Source: Streptomyces lincolnensis (GTDB lineage: Bacteria; Actinomycetota; Actinomycetes; Streptomycetales; Streptomycetaceae). Taken from it: 64,000 nucleotides of DNA. The DNA lies in the NCBI RefSeq assembly GCF_001685355.1, contig NZ_CP016438.1, positions 1,178,001-1,242,000 on the forward strand, written 5' to 3'. The notes under the pieces are model-generated. The model made no database searches, was not told where the DNA came from, and saw only the letters and a list, made by a program, of their open reading frames with translations. This document shows, one piece after another, positions 36,395-45,612 of the stretch. Within the stretch, counting starts at the first letter, position 1. Each line of letters begins with the position of its first letter. Both the position numbers and the translations under genes were made by a program.

Positions 36395-36904
36395 TCAGGC
36401 CACGCCTTCGGCGGCCTTCTTGCGCCGCAGGGCGTACACGCCGGTGCCTGCTACGGCGAGCACGGCCAGCCCGCCGGCGGTGACCCCGGTCGAGGCGAGG
36501 CCGCCGCCCCCGGTGTGCATGCCGCCGCGCGGCTTGTCGTGCTCGCCCTTCCATTCCTCGTTGTCATGCTTGTCCTGCTTGCCGCTCCACTCGTCCTTGT
36601 CGTGCTTGCCGCCGTTCCAGGGCTCCTCGTAGCCCCCGTCGCCCTTGTCCCGGTAGGTCTCCGGGTCGTGCTTGGGGTCCTTGGCCACACCCCAGTCGTC
36701 CTCGTTCACCGCGGTCAGCGCTCCGCCACCGGTGTGGATCCCGCCGCGGGGCGTGTCGTGTCCGCGGTCGTTGTCGTGCTCCTTGCTGTAGGAAGAGTTT
36801 TCGTGGTCCCAGTCGCCCGTCGCGGCGGCATGGGCGGCGGGCGCGCCGAGCGCGAGAGCCGCGGTGGCCGTCGCGGTGGCGAACATCATGCGGGCAGAAC
36901 GCAT
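36395..36904 (-). CDS. Secreted LASTG-anchored surface protein with internal repeat
   Basis: 169 residues. A signal peptide (1-26) is followed by a highly charged, Asp/Lys/His/Gly-rich, probably unfolded region. It ends with LASTG (136-140), a hydrophobic helix and a basic tail RRKK, a complete cell-wall sorting signal. HDTPRGGIHTGGGAL (49-63) and HDKPRGGMHTGGGGL (122-136) are near-copies flanking the acidic middle. GGAAGGACTCTCGG precedes the ATG. It lies 115 bases upstream of the sortase gene on the same strand, so the two may be co-transcribed. Function unknown. Confidence 0.8.
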   Translation of the reverse strand: MRSARMMFATATATAALALGAPAAHAAATGDWDHENSSYSKEHDNDRGHDTPRGGIHTGGGALTAVNEDDWGVAKDPKHDPETYRDKGDGGYEEPWNGGKHDKDEWSGKQDKHDNEEWKGEHDKPRGGMHTGGGGLASTGVTAGGLAVLAVAGTGVYALRRKKAAEGVA

Positions 36905-37112
36905 CCGAGAGTCCTTCCGTCGCCCCGGGCAGCTGACGCGTCGCCAGCTGATGTGACCCGGTTCTGACGTGATCCACCGTCAGCCATGCCCGCCGCTCCC
37001 ACCATCCGGAGCGTTCACACGGGTTAAGCCGGCACCCGGACGGCGGCACCTTCCGGCGTGTGAGATCCCTTGACGCTGAACCGTTTCATTGCTTCTCTCG
37101 AAAGGCTGCCTC

Positions 37113-37126
37113 TGGGAGCGCTCCCA
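37113..37126. promoter_or_regulatory. CebR-type operator, perfect palindrome
   Basis: TGGGAGCGCTCCCA matches the known CebR box of streptomycetes exactly. It ends 23 bases before the esterase start, a position suited to block transcription until cellobiose or cellotriose binds CebR. No cebR gene is in this window. Confidence 0.88.
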
Positions 37127-37149
37127 CCCCACTCCTGAAGGGAATCCCC

Positions 37150-39162
37150 ATGCAGACCACCCCCCACGTCCTCTCCCCACACCACATCAGACGCACACTG
37201 CCGGCCCTCCTCACCGCCGCCCTCCTGGCCTGCCTGCTGTCCCTGACCGGCGGCTCCCCGGCCCGGGCCGCGGTGGGCGACGGGTCGGTGTCCGACCCCA
37301 ACATCGCCTACGTCGGACGCTGGGACACCGGCTCCGGCACCGCCGCGGTGCCCGGCTGGACCGGCGCCTATCTCCAGACCTCGTTCACCGGAACCACCGT
37401 CAAGGTCAAGGCCAGGGACGCGGTCAACCTGTACGTCAGCATCGACGGCGGGCCCGAGGTGTTCCACGCGGGCGTGCGCGGCACGGTGAACCTCACTCCC
37501 CGGCCGCTGTCCTCCGGCACCCACACCCTGCGGATCTCCTACCGTTCGGGCGACACCGTCTTCCAGGGGCTGGTCCTGGACTCCGGTGCGCGCACGGTCG
37601 CCCCTGCCATGCCCTCCGGGCTGGTCGAGTTCGTCGGCGACTCCATCACCGCCGGCGCCCTCACCGACCGGCTGGCCCTGGACTCGTACGCCTGGAAGGC
37701 CGGCGAGCGGCTGGGCATGCGGCACACGCAGATAGCCCGCTCCGGCTACTGTCTCGTCGCGCAGTCCGGCTGCACGGGGCTGAGCGGCCAGTTCTTCAGG
37801 AACGCCAGCGCGGGCGGCACGAACTGGGACTTCTCCCGCTACCGGGCCGACGCGGTCGTCATCAACCTCGGCACCAACGACATCGGGCACGGGGTGACCG
37901 GCGCCGCCTTCCAGTCGTCGTACACCAGGCTCCTGGCCGATGTGCGGGCCGTGTACCCGGGCGCCCACCTCTTCGCGGTGCAGACGCTCAAGAAGCGCTA
38001 CGTCAACGAGACCAAGGCCGCCGTCACCGCGCGCGCCGCCTCCGGTGACGCGAAGGTGCACTTCGTCGACACCACCGGCTGGCTCGCCGACGGCACGGAC
38101 TACGAGGACGGCAACGGGCATCCCAACGAGGCGGGCCACACCAAGTTCGCGAACCGTCTGGCCCCGGTGATCAGCGCTCGCCTCGGTGTCACCGCCACCG
38201 CCCGGGCCGCCGCGTCGGCCGAGGCGGCCGCTCCCGGCCAGCCCGGCGACCCCAACATCAAGCTCGTCGGCCGCTGGGACACCCAGAGTTCCAGCACCGC
38301 CTACACGCCGTACTGGGCGGGGGCGTACTACCGCGCCGGGTTCACCGGCCGGACCGTGAAGCTCAAGCAGCGGAACACCATCGACCTCTGGGCTCGCATC
38401 GACAACGGGCCCGTGACCTTCTTCAACGACGTCAAGGGGACGGTGAACCTGACGCCGGCGCCGCTGGCGGCCGGCAACCACACCCTCCAGGTCAACTACC
38501 AGGTGGTCGCGGGTTCTTACCGCGGTGACGCCGTCTTCCAGGGGCTGGTCCTCGACAGCGGGGCGACGACGTTCGCACCACCGGCGCCCACCAAGCTGGT
38601 GGAGTTCGTCGGCGACTCCATCACGGTGGGGACGACGACCTCACAGAACGCCCGCACCGCGTACGGCTGGTTGATCGGGGAACGCCTCGGTGTCGAGCAC
38701 ACCCAGATCGCCCAGGGCGGCGCCTGTCTGGTCGCGGCGGCGGACGGCTGCGTCGGCCTTGAGCAGCAGTTCGGCAGGCTCAACCCGAACGCGGCCACGC
38801 CCGACTGGAACTTCTCCCGCTACCGGGCGAACGCGGTCGTCATCAACCTCGGCACCAACGACGTCGGCCACGGGGTGAGTTCCCCGCAGTTCCAGACGGC
38901 GTACAGCAGTCTGCTGCGCAAGGTCCGCGCGGCCTACCCGCAGGCGTGGATCTTCGCCCTGGAGACCTTCCGGGGTCGGTACGTCCCGCAGACCGAGGCG
39001 GCGGTGAAGGCGGCCGTCGCGGGCGGGGACTCCCGGGTCTCCTTCGTCGACACCACCGGGTGGCTCGGCTCCGGCGACCTGTCGGACTCGGTCCATCCCA
39101 ACGACCAGGGCCATCGCGTGATCGCCGACCGGCTCGCGCCGATCATCTCGGCGCGGATCTGA
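37150..39162 (+). CDS. Secreted two-copy SGNH esterase (CE2-like acetyl-xylan esterase)
   Basis: 670 residues. After a signal peptide (1-41) the protein has two full copies of the same unit: a beta-sandwich beginning GRWDT, then an SGNH hydrolase. The first catalytic block is FVGDSITAG (GDS at 163-165), with NLGTNDIGHG and HPNEAGH. The second has GDS at 488-490, NLGTNDVGHG and HPNDQGH. Both copies keep Ser, Asp and His. The two-domain unit resembles the CE2 family that removes acetyl groups from hemicellulose. GAAGGGAA precedes the ATG. A CebR box lies just upstream, so it should respond to cello-oligosaccharides. Confidence 0.88.
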   Translation: MQTTPHVLSPHHIRRTLPALLTAALLACLLSLTGGSPARAAVGDGSVSDPNIAYVGRWDTGSGTAAVPGWTGAYLQTSFTGTTVKVKARDAVNLYVSIDGGPEVFHAGVRGTVNLTPRPLSSGTHTLRISYRSGDTVFQGLVLDSGARTVAPAMPSGLVEFVGDSITAGALTDRLALDSYAWKAGERLGMRHTQIARSGYCLVAQSGCTGLSGQFFRNASAGGTNWDFSRYRADAVVINLGTNDIGHGVTGAAFQSSYTRLLADVRAVYPGAHLFAVQTLKKRYVNETKAAVTARAASGDAKVHFVDTTGWLADGTDYEDGNGHPNEAGHTKFANRLAPVISARLGVTATARAAASAEAAAPGQPGDPNIKLVGRWDTQSSSTAYTPYWAGAYYRAGFTGRTVKLKQRNTIDLWARIDNGPVTFFNDVKGTVNLTPAPLAAGNHTLQVNYQVVAGSYRGDAVFQGLVLDSGATTFAPPAPTKLVEFVGDSITVGTTTSQNARTAYGWLIGERLGVEHTQIAQGGACLVAAADGCVGLEQQFGRLNPNAATPDWNFSRYRANAVVINLGTNDVGHGVSSPQFQTAYSSLLRKVRAAYPQAWIFALETFRGRYVPQTEAAVKAAVAGGDSRVSFVDTTGWLGSGDLSDSVHPNDQGHRVIADRLAPIISARI

Positions 39163-39290
39163 GCCTGGGCAAGCGGTCGGGGCAGGGGCATCGGTCGTAC
39201 GCCGATATCCCTGCCGTACGCCGTGGCCAGTACCCGTGGTTACTCCCGCCGTCAGATGTCCGGTGGCATCCCGCGGGGCACGGTGGTCGG

Positions 39291-39839
39291 GTGAAACTCA
39301 GCCGACCCGCACGCCGGGCCTTCCTTGTCGTCCATGTCGCCGCCTCCGCGAGCTGGCTCGGGCTCACGCTCGGGCTGCTCGCCCTCGGGGTCACCGCGGC
39401 CACCACCGGCTCCGCGGTGACCGTCGATGCCTCCGTCCGGGCCATGCAGCTGTTCGCCGACTGGCTCCTGCTGCCCGTCGCGTTCCTCACGCTGCTCAGC
39501 GGTGTCGTGCTGTCCCTGGGCACGCCGTGGGGGCTGGCGCGGCACCGATGGGTCTGGACGAAGTTCTGGCTGACCCTCGCCACCATCACCGCCACGGTCT
39601 TCGCCCTGCGTCCCGGAGTGAACTCCGCGGTCGCGGCCGTCGCCGCGAGCGGGCCGCTGCCCGACGCCGGTGACGTGCTGTTCGGGCCCGTCGTCTCGCT
39701 GTCCGCCTACGTGTTCATGACCGTCATCTCGGTCCTCAAGCCGTGGGGACCGACCCGGCGCGGCCGCAGGCTGCGCGAGTCGGCGCGAGGGCCCGCGGGC
39801 CGTGCCGCCGCCGACGACCGCCCGCTGGCCTCTCGGTGA
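39291..39839 (+). CDS. Small integral membrane protein, function unknown
   Basis: 182 residues with four membrane helices (about 10-32, 48-70, 82-100, 125-150) and a basic C-terminal tail. The GTG at 39291 follows GGTGG. The layout (FLVVHVAASASWLGLTLGLL) is reminiscent of DUF2269-type proteins, but no firm family could be assigned. Single gene. Confidence 0.65.
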   Translation: MKLSRPARRAFLVVHVAASASWLGLTLGLLALGVTAATTGSAVTVDASVRAMQLFADWLLLPVAFLTLLSGVVLSLGTPWGLARHRWVWTKFWLTLATITATVFALRPGVNSAVAAVAASGPLPDAGDVLFGPVVSLSAYVFMTVISVLKPWGPTRRGRRLRESARGPAGRAAADDRPLASR

Positions 39840-39862
39840 TCAAGCCCCCCTAGGGTGCTGTC

Positions 39863-40954
39863 ATGTCCGAACTCCCCGACGACGCCTCGCTCAAGGTGTA
39901 CGCGGCCACCGATCCCGAACGCCTCCACGACCTGGCACGGGCGGCCGACAGCGCCCGTGCCATCGGCAAGCTGTCCGAGTTGCTGGCCGACCAGCAGTCG
40001 CGGGAGGCCACCGACTGGGCGATACGCCTGGCGGAGCGGCTGGGCGAGGAGCGGGAGCCCGGCGTGTGGCGGCCGGTGGTGCGGCGGATCGCCTGGCAGC
40101 TCGCGCAGCGGCCCAGCATCGTGCATCTCAAGCCGCAGTTCGAGAAGCACGTACCCGTGTCCCTGGACGATCCGGGCACCGAGGTGCGGGCCTGTCTGCT
40201 GTACGAGATGGCGTTGCGCTTCGGCCTGGGACGCCGTCACGACGAGGTCTACGTCGCCTACGGCGAGGCGCTGCGTATCCTCGGGCATCCGCTGGCCTGG
40301 CTGCCGCTGGGCTCGCTGTACTTCGAGAGCCGGTTGCGCCGGGGGGCGTCCATGGAGGGGCTCATGCTCGGCTCCCGCACTCCGGAGCAGTTGCGGCTCG
40401 CCTACCCAGAGCCCCCTCCCACCGACGGCGGTGCCCGCGCCGGCCGCACGGCCCGGCGGGTGCCGGACGAGACGCGCGCCGCGGCGGCCACCGAGGCGTT
40501 CGCTCCGCTCGGCCAGTACGAGGCGGCGTTCTACACGCTGCCCGAGCCGCTCGACCCGGCCGACTTCAACGCCGCGCTGCTCGCCGAACTCGACGCCGAG
40601 TGCCTGGAAGCCGTCACGAGCGACACGATCACCGCGGTGCACACCACCGCCGACGATCTCGCGGACGACTTCTTCACGGCCGCCTTCGGCGGCGGCCTGT
40701 GGACCGAGCCCCTGCACGGCGCCTACGCCCGGCTGCTCACCTGGCGCAGCCTGTACGCCGTTATGGACCTCGACACCGGGGCCTCGCACTACGACGCCGT
40801 ACGTCTGGCCTCCGACCATCGCTGGCTCCGCTTCGCCCTGTCCCGGTACACCGCCAACCGGTGGTTCCACGGCGACTTCACGGACGCCGGTTTCGCCTGC
40901 CTCGACCCCACCCGCACCCGCGTCGCCGTGATCGCGGTGACCGAGACGGACTGA
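39863..40954 (+). CDS. Cytoplasmic protein of unknown function (DUF6183-like)
   Basis: 363 residues, no signal peptide or membrane segment. The first 200 residues are helical and Arg/Leu-rich (pattern EATDWAIRLAERLGEE). The second half has FGGGLWTEPLHGAYARLLTW and RFALSRYTANRWFHGDFTDAGFACLDP, which I associate with DUF6183. No catalytic motif is visible. AGGGTGCTGTC precedes the ATG; the gene lies 23 bases after the small membrane protein on the same strand. Confidence 0.65.
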   Translation: MSELPDDASLKVYAATDPERLHDLARAADSARAIGKLSELLADQQSREATDWAIRLAERLGEEREPGVWRPVVRRIAWQLAQRPSIVHLKPQFEKHVPVSLDDPGTEVRACLLYEMALRFGLGRRHDEVYVAYGEALRILGHPLAWLPLGSLYFESRLRRGASMEGLMLGSRTPEQLRLAYPEPPPTDGGARAGRTARRVPDETRAAAATEAFAPLGQYEAAFYTLPEPLDPADFNAALLAELDAECLEAVTSDTITAVHTTADDLADDFFTAAFGGGLWTEPLHGAYARLLTWRSLYAVMDLDTGASHYDAVRLASDHRWLRFALSRYTANRWFHGDFTDAGFACLDPTRTRVAVIAVTETD

Positions 40955-41033
40955 CCGCCTTCGCCGCGGGGTCGGAAGACCCGGTTCCGTGCTATCGACT
41001 GTCCAGTCGTGGCGGTCGAGGGGCGGAGGCGTG

Positions 41034-41594
41034 GTGCGCGGTAGACGTGCGGTCGTGGTGGCGGGCCTGGTCGGTGTTCTCGGTCTGGCCGGGTGTTCGC
41101 CCGGGGACGACGGGGGTTCGGCGAGGCCGACGGACGCGGTGACGGCCTCGTCCGCGGCGTCGTCGCCCGGCTCCCCCACTCCCGAGCCTTCTTCTTCGCC
41201 CTCGCCCTCCGTCTCGGCCTCGCCGTCCGCACGTCCGTCGCCCGTGCCCGTCACCGGACCGGACCAGAAGCTGGTGACCATGACGGTCAGCGGCGGCTAC
41301 GCCGGGGTCAGCAAGAAGGTGGTCCTCCGCGGTGACGGCACCGTCCGGGCCACGGACGAGGGCAGAACCGTCGTACGGCGTACCGGCGCCGCCCAGTTCA
41401 CGAAGCTGCGCACACTGCTCGGGGACCCCGCGCTGGACGAGGTCCCCGAGTTCACGATCGACATGGGGGCGGCCGACATGTTCCAGTACACGCTCCAGTT
41501 CGACGGCCGTACGGTCATGACGGACCGCTCCGCCGGGCAGCCCGCGCTGGATCGCCTCATCGGCGCCCTGGAGGCCTGGCTGCCGAAGGGCTGA
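41034..41594 (+). CDS. Putative lipoprotein
   Basis: About 186 residues from GTG at 41034, with GGAGG upstream (GTG at 41031 is too close to it). The lipobox has Cys21 (GLAGC). A Ser/Pro-rich spacer (about 28-70) follows, then a compact domain including VTMTVSGGYAGVSKKVVLRGDG and FTKLRTLLGDPALDEVPEF. Exported lipoproteins with this arrangement are common in Streptomyces; function unknown. Confidence 0.72.
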   Translation: MRGRRAVVVAGLVGVLGLAGCSPGDDGGSARPTDAVTASSAASSPGSPTPEPSSSPSPSVSASPSARPSPVPVTGPDQKLVTMTVSGGYAGVSKKVVLRGDGTVRATDEGRTVVRRTGAAQFTKLRTLLGDPALDEVPEFTIDMGAADMFQYTLQFDGRTVMTDRSAGQPALDRLIGALEAWLPKG

Positions 41595-41614
41595 CGGCGC
41601 CGGTGCACAACCCC

Positions 41615-42880
41615 CTAGTGGCGCAGTCGGTCGTAGCGGAAGGGGGCGAGGGTGTCGGGGCGGTGGCCGGTGCGGACGTACTCGGCCAGGCGGTGGCCGG
41701 TGACGGGGCCGAGGGTGACGCCGAGCATGCCGTGGCCGGTGGCGGCGTAGGCGTTGTCGTGACCGGGGACGCGGTCGATGACCGGAAGGCCGTCGGGAAG
41801 GAAGGGGCGTCCGCCGACCCAGGGGTCGCGGATCAGGCCGACCAGGTCATCGGGGTCGTCGAACCAGCGGCCCAGGTAGTGCCGGCTGGCGAGGGCGACG
41901 GCGACGATGCGGCGCCAGTCGAGGCGGTTGTTGTTGCCGCTGAGTTCCATGGTGCCGCCGATGCGTGTGGTGGTGCCGATCGGTGAGGCGACGGCCCGGC
42001 GCTCGCCGAAGTACAGCGTGTGCCGGGGAGCCGGGTCCAGGTCCACGGAGAAGCTGTAGCCCTTGCCGGCCTGGAGCGGCAGCGGGTGTCCGAGGGCGCC
42101 GAGCAGAGCGGAGGAGCGCATGCCGGCCGCGACGACGACGGCCGAGCAGGGGATCTCGCCCTGAGCGGTGCGCAGCGCGGCGACATGCCCGCCGGAGGTG
42201 CGGAACCCGGTGGCCTCGACGTTCTCGTGGACCTTCACGCCCGCGGCGGCCAGTGCCTCGCCGAGCCCGACGGCGAAGGCTTCCGGATCGACCACACCCT
42301 CGCCCTCGACGAGGTAGGCCGCCCGCACCCCGGACGACAGGGCGCCGTCCAGCAGCCGGGCCTCGTCCCCGGTGACCACGTCGTCGGGCAGCGGATAGTG
42401 GCCGTCGGCCATCTCCCGTTGCAGGGCGAGGTGGTGGCGTGCCTCGGCCGGGGACAGGAAGGCGTGGACCATGCCGGGGCGGGTCAGGGTGGTCTCGACG
42501 CCGGCCGCGCGCAGGCCGTCGAAGAGGTCGAAGGTGGTGCGGTTGAGTTCGGCGACGGCGGCGTAGCCGTGCCGGAAGGCGGCCGGTGTGCTGCTGCGCC
42601 AGAACCGCCACAGCCAGCGCACGAACGCCGGGTCGGGAAGGGGCCGTAGATACAGCGGTGAGTCCGGGCGTCCCAGCGAGCGCAGCGCGTACCGGACGAC
42701 GCCGGGCGCGGGAACCGGCGTCGAGTGGCTGAGGCAGACCCAGCCGGCGTTGCCGCGGGAGGCCCCGGAGCCCAGGCCGCGCCGTTCGACGACCTCGACC
42801 TCCAGGCCCGCCTCGGCCAGGTAGTAGGCGGTGCACAGTCCGACCACCCCGCCGCCGACCACCACCACGGGGGCACTCAT
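41615..42880 (-). CDS. FAD-dependent D-amino-acid dehydrogenase-like oxidoreductase (DadA family)
   Basis: 421 residues. The FAD-binding motif VVVGGGVVGLCTAYYLAEAG is at the N-terminus. The C-terminal GHDNAYAATGHGMLGVTLGPVTG is typical of the DadA branch. These enzymes oxidise D-amino acids and feed electrons to the respiratory chain. Its ATG overlaps the stop of the ABC ATPase gene by four bases (ATGA), so it is the last gene of the amino-acid uptake operon. A D-amino acid or related imino acid is a reasonable inferred substrate. Confidence 0.87.
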   Translation of the reverse strand: MSAPVVVVGGGVVGLCTAYYLAEAGLEVEVVERRGLGSGASRGNAGWVCLSHSTPVPAPGVVRYALRSLGRPDSPLYLRPLPDPAFVRWLWRFWRSSTPAAFRHGYAAVAELNRTTFDLFDGLRAAGVETTLTRPGMVHAFLSPAEARHHLALQREMADGHYPLPDDVVTGDEARLLDGALSSGVRAAYLVEGEGVVDPEAFAVGLGEALAAAGVKVHENVEATGFRTSGGHVAALRTAQGEIPCSAVVVAAGMRSSALLGALGHPLPLQAGKGYSFSVDLDPAPRHTLYFGERRAVASPIGTTTRIGGTMELSGNNNRLDWRRIVAVALASRHYLGRWFDDPDDLVGLIRDPWVGGRPFLPDGLPVIDRVPGHDNAYAATGHGMLGVTLGPVTGHRLAEYVRTGHRPDTLAPFRYDRLRH

Positions 42881-43683
42881 GACGCCGTCCCGTAGGAGGA
42901 GAGGAACTCACGGGTGCGGGCCTGGGCGGGGTTGTCGAGGACGTCCCGCGGGTGTCCCTCCTCGACGATCCGGCCGCCGTCGACGAAGACGACGTGGTCG
43001 GACACGTCCCGGGCGAAGGGCAGTTCGTGCGTGACCAGCAGCATCGTCATACCGTCGGCGGCGAGTTCGCGCATCACGCTGAGCACCTCCCGGGTGGCCT
43101 CCGGGTCCAGGGAGGAGGTGGGTTCGTCGAAGAGCAGGACCTCGGGCCGCAGGGCGAGGGCGCGGGCGATGGCGACGCGTTGCTGTTCGCCGCCGGAGAG
43201 CTGTTCGGGCTGGGCGAGGCCGCGGTGGGCCACTTTGACCCGGCGCAGCAGCGCGACGGCCCGCTCCAGCGCCTCCTGTTCGCCGATGCCCGCCTTGCGC
43301 TGCGCGAGGACGATGTTCTCCACGGCCGTCAGATGCGGGAACAGGTTGAACCGCTGGAAGACCATGCCGACGGTGCGGCGCAGCCGGGGCAGGTCGCGGC
43401 AGACCGTACGGCCGCCCTCGTGCACCACTTCGCCGGCGACCTCGACCGTGCCGCGGTCGGGGCGCTCCAGCAGGTTGACGCAGCGCATCAAAGTCGTTTT
43501 GCCGCCGCCGCTCTGTCCGATGACGCTGACGATGCGGCCGCGGGCGACCTCCAGGTGCACGTCGTCGAGGACGAGCCGGCCGTCGAAGGACTTGCTGAGC
43601 CCCTCGATCCGTACGACCGCCTCGGTGGGCGTCGGCGCATCGGCCGATGCGGTTGTCTTCTCCGTGATGACGGGCTCGGTCAT
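42877..43683 (-). CDS. Amino-acid ABC transporter ATP-binding protein
   Basis: 268 residues. Walker A is GQSGGGKT (56-63), the signature is LSGGEQQRVAIARAL and Walker B is VLLFDEPTSSLDPE. The first 22 residues are a short Thr/Ala-rich extension. It is the GlnQ type that energises polar amino-acid uptake. Start and stop overlap both neighbours by four bases. Confidence 0.95.
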   Translation of the reverse strand: MTEPVITEKTTASADAPTPTEAVVRIEGLSKSFDGRLVLDDVHLEVARGRIVSVIGQSGGGKTTLMRCVNLLERPDRGTVEVAGEVVHEGGRTVCRDLPRLRRTVGMVFQRFNLFPHLTAVENIVLAQRKAGIGEQEALERAVALLRRVKVAHRGLAQPEQLSGGEQQRVAIARALALRPEVLLFDEPTSSLDPEATREVLSVMRELAADGMTMLLVTHELPFARDVSDHVVFVDGGRIVEEGHPRDVLDNPAQARTREFLSSYGTAS

Positions 43684-44465
43684 ACCGCCGCCTCCTTCCG
43701 CTCGGGGTCCGTCCTGAAGCCGCTGCCCGTCTTGGTGTCACCGCTGAGGTCGGCCGCGAGCAGGGCGCGGGCGGCCCGCACCCGGCGCCGGCGCCACGGG
43801 GACAGCGGCACTCCGGCCCGCACCTTGCGCTCCAGCAGCAGGAGGAGTTGGGAGAGCGGGTAGCACAGCGCGAAGTAGATCGCCGAGATGACCAGATAGA
43901 CCTCCAGTGCCCGGAAGGTGGCCGAGGTGATGAGCCGCCCTTCGGACATCAGCTCGGCGGCGGAGACGGTGACCAGCAGCGAGGTGGACTTCAGCAGGTC
44001 GACGAGCATGGTGTTGGTGCCGGGCAGCGCCTGCCGGACGGCCTGGGGCAGGACGACGTGGCCGAAGATGCCCACCTTGCCGATGCCCAGGGCCTCGCCC
44101 GCCTCCGTCTGTCCCGCGTGCACCCCGCTGATCGCGGAGCGGAAGATCTCGGAGAGGTAGGCGGCGTAGAAGACGACGAGGCTGAGGCAGCCGGCCGTGA
44201 ACACGTCCAGCCGGATCCCGGCCGAGGCCAGGCCGAAGTAGGTCAGGAAGATGATGGCGAGGAGGGGGACGTTCTTGAAGACCTCGGTGTAGACGGCGGC
44301 CACCGCCCGCGCGGGCCATGCCTTGCTCAGCCGCAGCAGCGCCACCGCCAGTCCGAGCAGGACCGCGCCGGCGAAGCTGACGGCGGTGTAGGAGACGGTG
44401 CGCCCGAGGGCGTCGAGCAGGTCGGACCGGTAGTCGGACCAGGGGACTTGGAAGAGACCGGACAT
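43680..44465 (-). CDS. Amino-acid ABC transporter permease
   Basis: 261 residues, about five membrane helices. The coupling loop is QTEAGEALGIGKVGIFGHVVLPQAVRQALPG. It is a HisM/GlnP-type permease, probably working as a homodimer because no second permease gene exists. GGAGGAACAGAC precedes the ATG. Confidence 0.93.
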   Translation of the reverse strand: MSGLFQVPWSDYRSDLLDALGRTVSYTAVSFAGAVLLGLAVALLRLSKAWPARAVAAVYTEVFKNVPLLAIIFLTYFGLASAGIRLDVFTAGCLSLVVFYAAYLSEIFRSAISGVHAGQTEAGEALGIGKVGIFGHVVLPQAVRQALPGTNTMLVDLLKSTSLLVTVSAAELMSEGRLITSATFRALEVYLVISAIYFALCYPLSQLLLLLERKVRAGVPLSPWRRRRVRAARALLAADLSGDTKTGSGFRTDPERKEAAV

Positions 44466-44481
44466 GTCTGTTCCTCCCTTC

Positions 44482-45414
44482 TCACTGTGCGATGGACGGG
44501 GGCGTCCAGTCCTGCGGCCGGTCCACTCCGCGGCGCGCGGTGGCGACGTCGGCGGCGGGCTTGAGGAACTGGTCGGGGTCGCCGCCGTACTTCTCGACGA
44601 GCTTCTTCAACTCGCCGTCCGCGTACATGGCGTCGATCTGCCCGGAGATGGCCCGCTCCAGCTTGGTGGCCTGCTTGGGGAGGTAGAAGCCGGTCTGGTA
44701 CGGCTGGAAGTACGCGTAGGCGGGCTCGGCCTTGACCTCGGCGGCAGTCGGCGGGGTGAGGTACTCCGTGCTGATCCTCAGCTCCGGACGTTCCTTCTGC
44801 GCCGCGATGATGATCAGCGGGTCGAGGAAGCCGACGTCGACACGGCCCGCGCCGAGGTCGTCGAAAACGCCGGTGGCGTCCGGGTAGGCGTGCAGTTTCG
44901 CGCCGGGTACGGCCTGGATGGACTTCACCCAGACATAGCCCTCGACCGTGCCGAGGTCGCGGTTCCTGAGATCGTCGACCGTCTTGTACGTCTTGCCGCT
45001 ACGGACGGCCATCGCCGGTGGCGAGTAGTAGGGCGGGTCGGTGAACAGGCCCTGTTTCTGCCGCTCGGCGGACCAGGCGACACCGCCGACGGTGATGTCC
45101 ACGCGGCGGGACTGCACCCCGGCGAGCATGCCGGCGAAGTCGGTGACCTCGGGCTCGATCCGGAGCCCCAGCTTCTTGGACACGGCGGCGAGGATGTCGC
45201 CGTCCAGGCCGACGATCTTTCCGTCCTGGACGCTGGTGTAGGGCGCGTACGGCTGGACGGCCACCTTGATGACGCCGGGGGTGAGCGTGCCCAGGGCAGC
45301 GGTCCTGGCGGACACGTTCTTCGGGGCCTCCTCGTCGTCGGAACCGCAGGCGGCGACGGAGGAAAGCAGCAGGATCGCGGACAAAGCGGATATGAGAGAC
45401 CGCATACGGGTCAT
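44482..45414 (-). CDS. Amino-acid-binding lipoprotein of an ABC transporter
   Basis: 310 residues. The lipobox has Cys23 (SSVAAC). The mature protein has the family-3 solute-binding layout with VIKVAVQPYAPYTSVQDGKIVGLDGDILAAV near its start, and VDITVGGVAWS. It delivers the substrate to the permease. GGAAGG lies nine bases before the ATG. Upstream is the divergent regulator gene, with 198 bases between. Confidence 0.9.
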   Translation of the reverse strand: MTRMRSLISALSAILLLSSVAACGSDDEEAPKNVSARTAALGTLTPGVIKVAVQPYAPYTSVQDGKIVGLDGDILAAVSKKLGLRIEPEVTDFAGMLAGVQSRRVDITVGGVAWSAERQKQGLFTDPPYYSPPAMAVRSGKTYKTVDDLRNRDLGTVEGYVWVKSIQAVPGAKLHAYPDATGVFDDLGAGRVDVGFLDPLIIIAAQKERPELRISTEYLTPPTAAEVKAEPAYAYFQPYQTGFYLPKQATKLERAISGQIDAMYADGELKKLVEKYGGDPDQFLKPAADVATARRGVDRPQDWTPPSIAQ

Positions 45415-45529
45415 CGGCTCGGGCCTTCCGTAGGGCGCTGAGGGGCCCGCCGTTCACCGCGTTGTGCCCCCGGCGGGGTGGGATTGGGCCCATACGCTAG
45501 GGATCAACCGGTCGCGAGTCACCGTTCAC

Positions 45530-45539
45530 TTCGTACGAA
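45530..45539. promoter_or_regulatory. Palindrome TTCGTACGAA in a divergent promoter region
   Basis: The 10-base perfect palindrome is flanked by GTTCAC on the left. It lies between the amino-acid operon and the CdaR-type gene, where that activator might bind. Confidence 0.4.
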
Positions 45540-45612
45540 CTTGTGGCCGGAATCGCTCGGTCCCCTGTACGGTGCGTCCAACCCGGCCCGCCCGCGACGG
45601 GAGGAACCAGTC

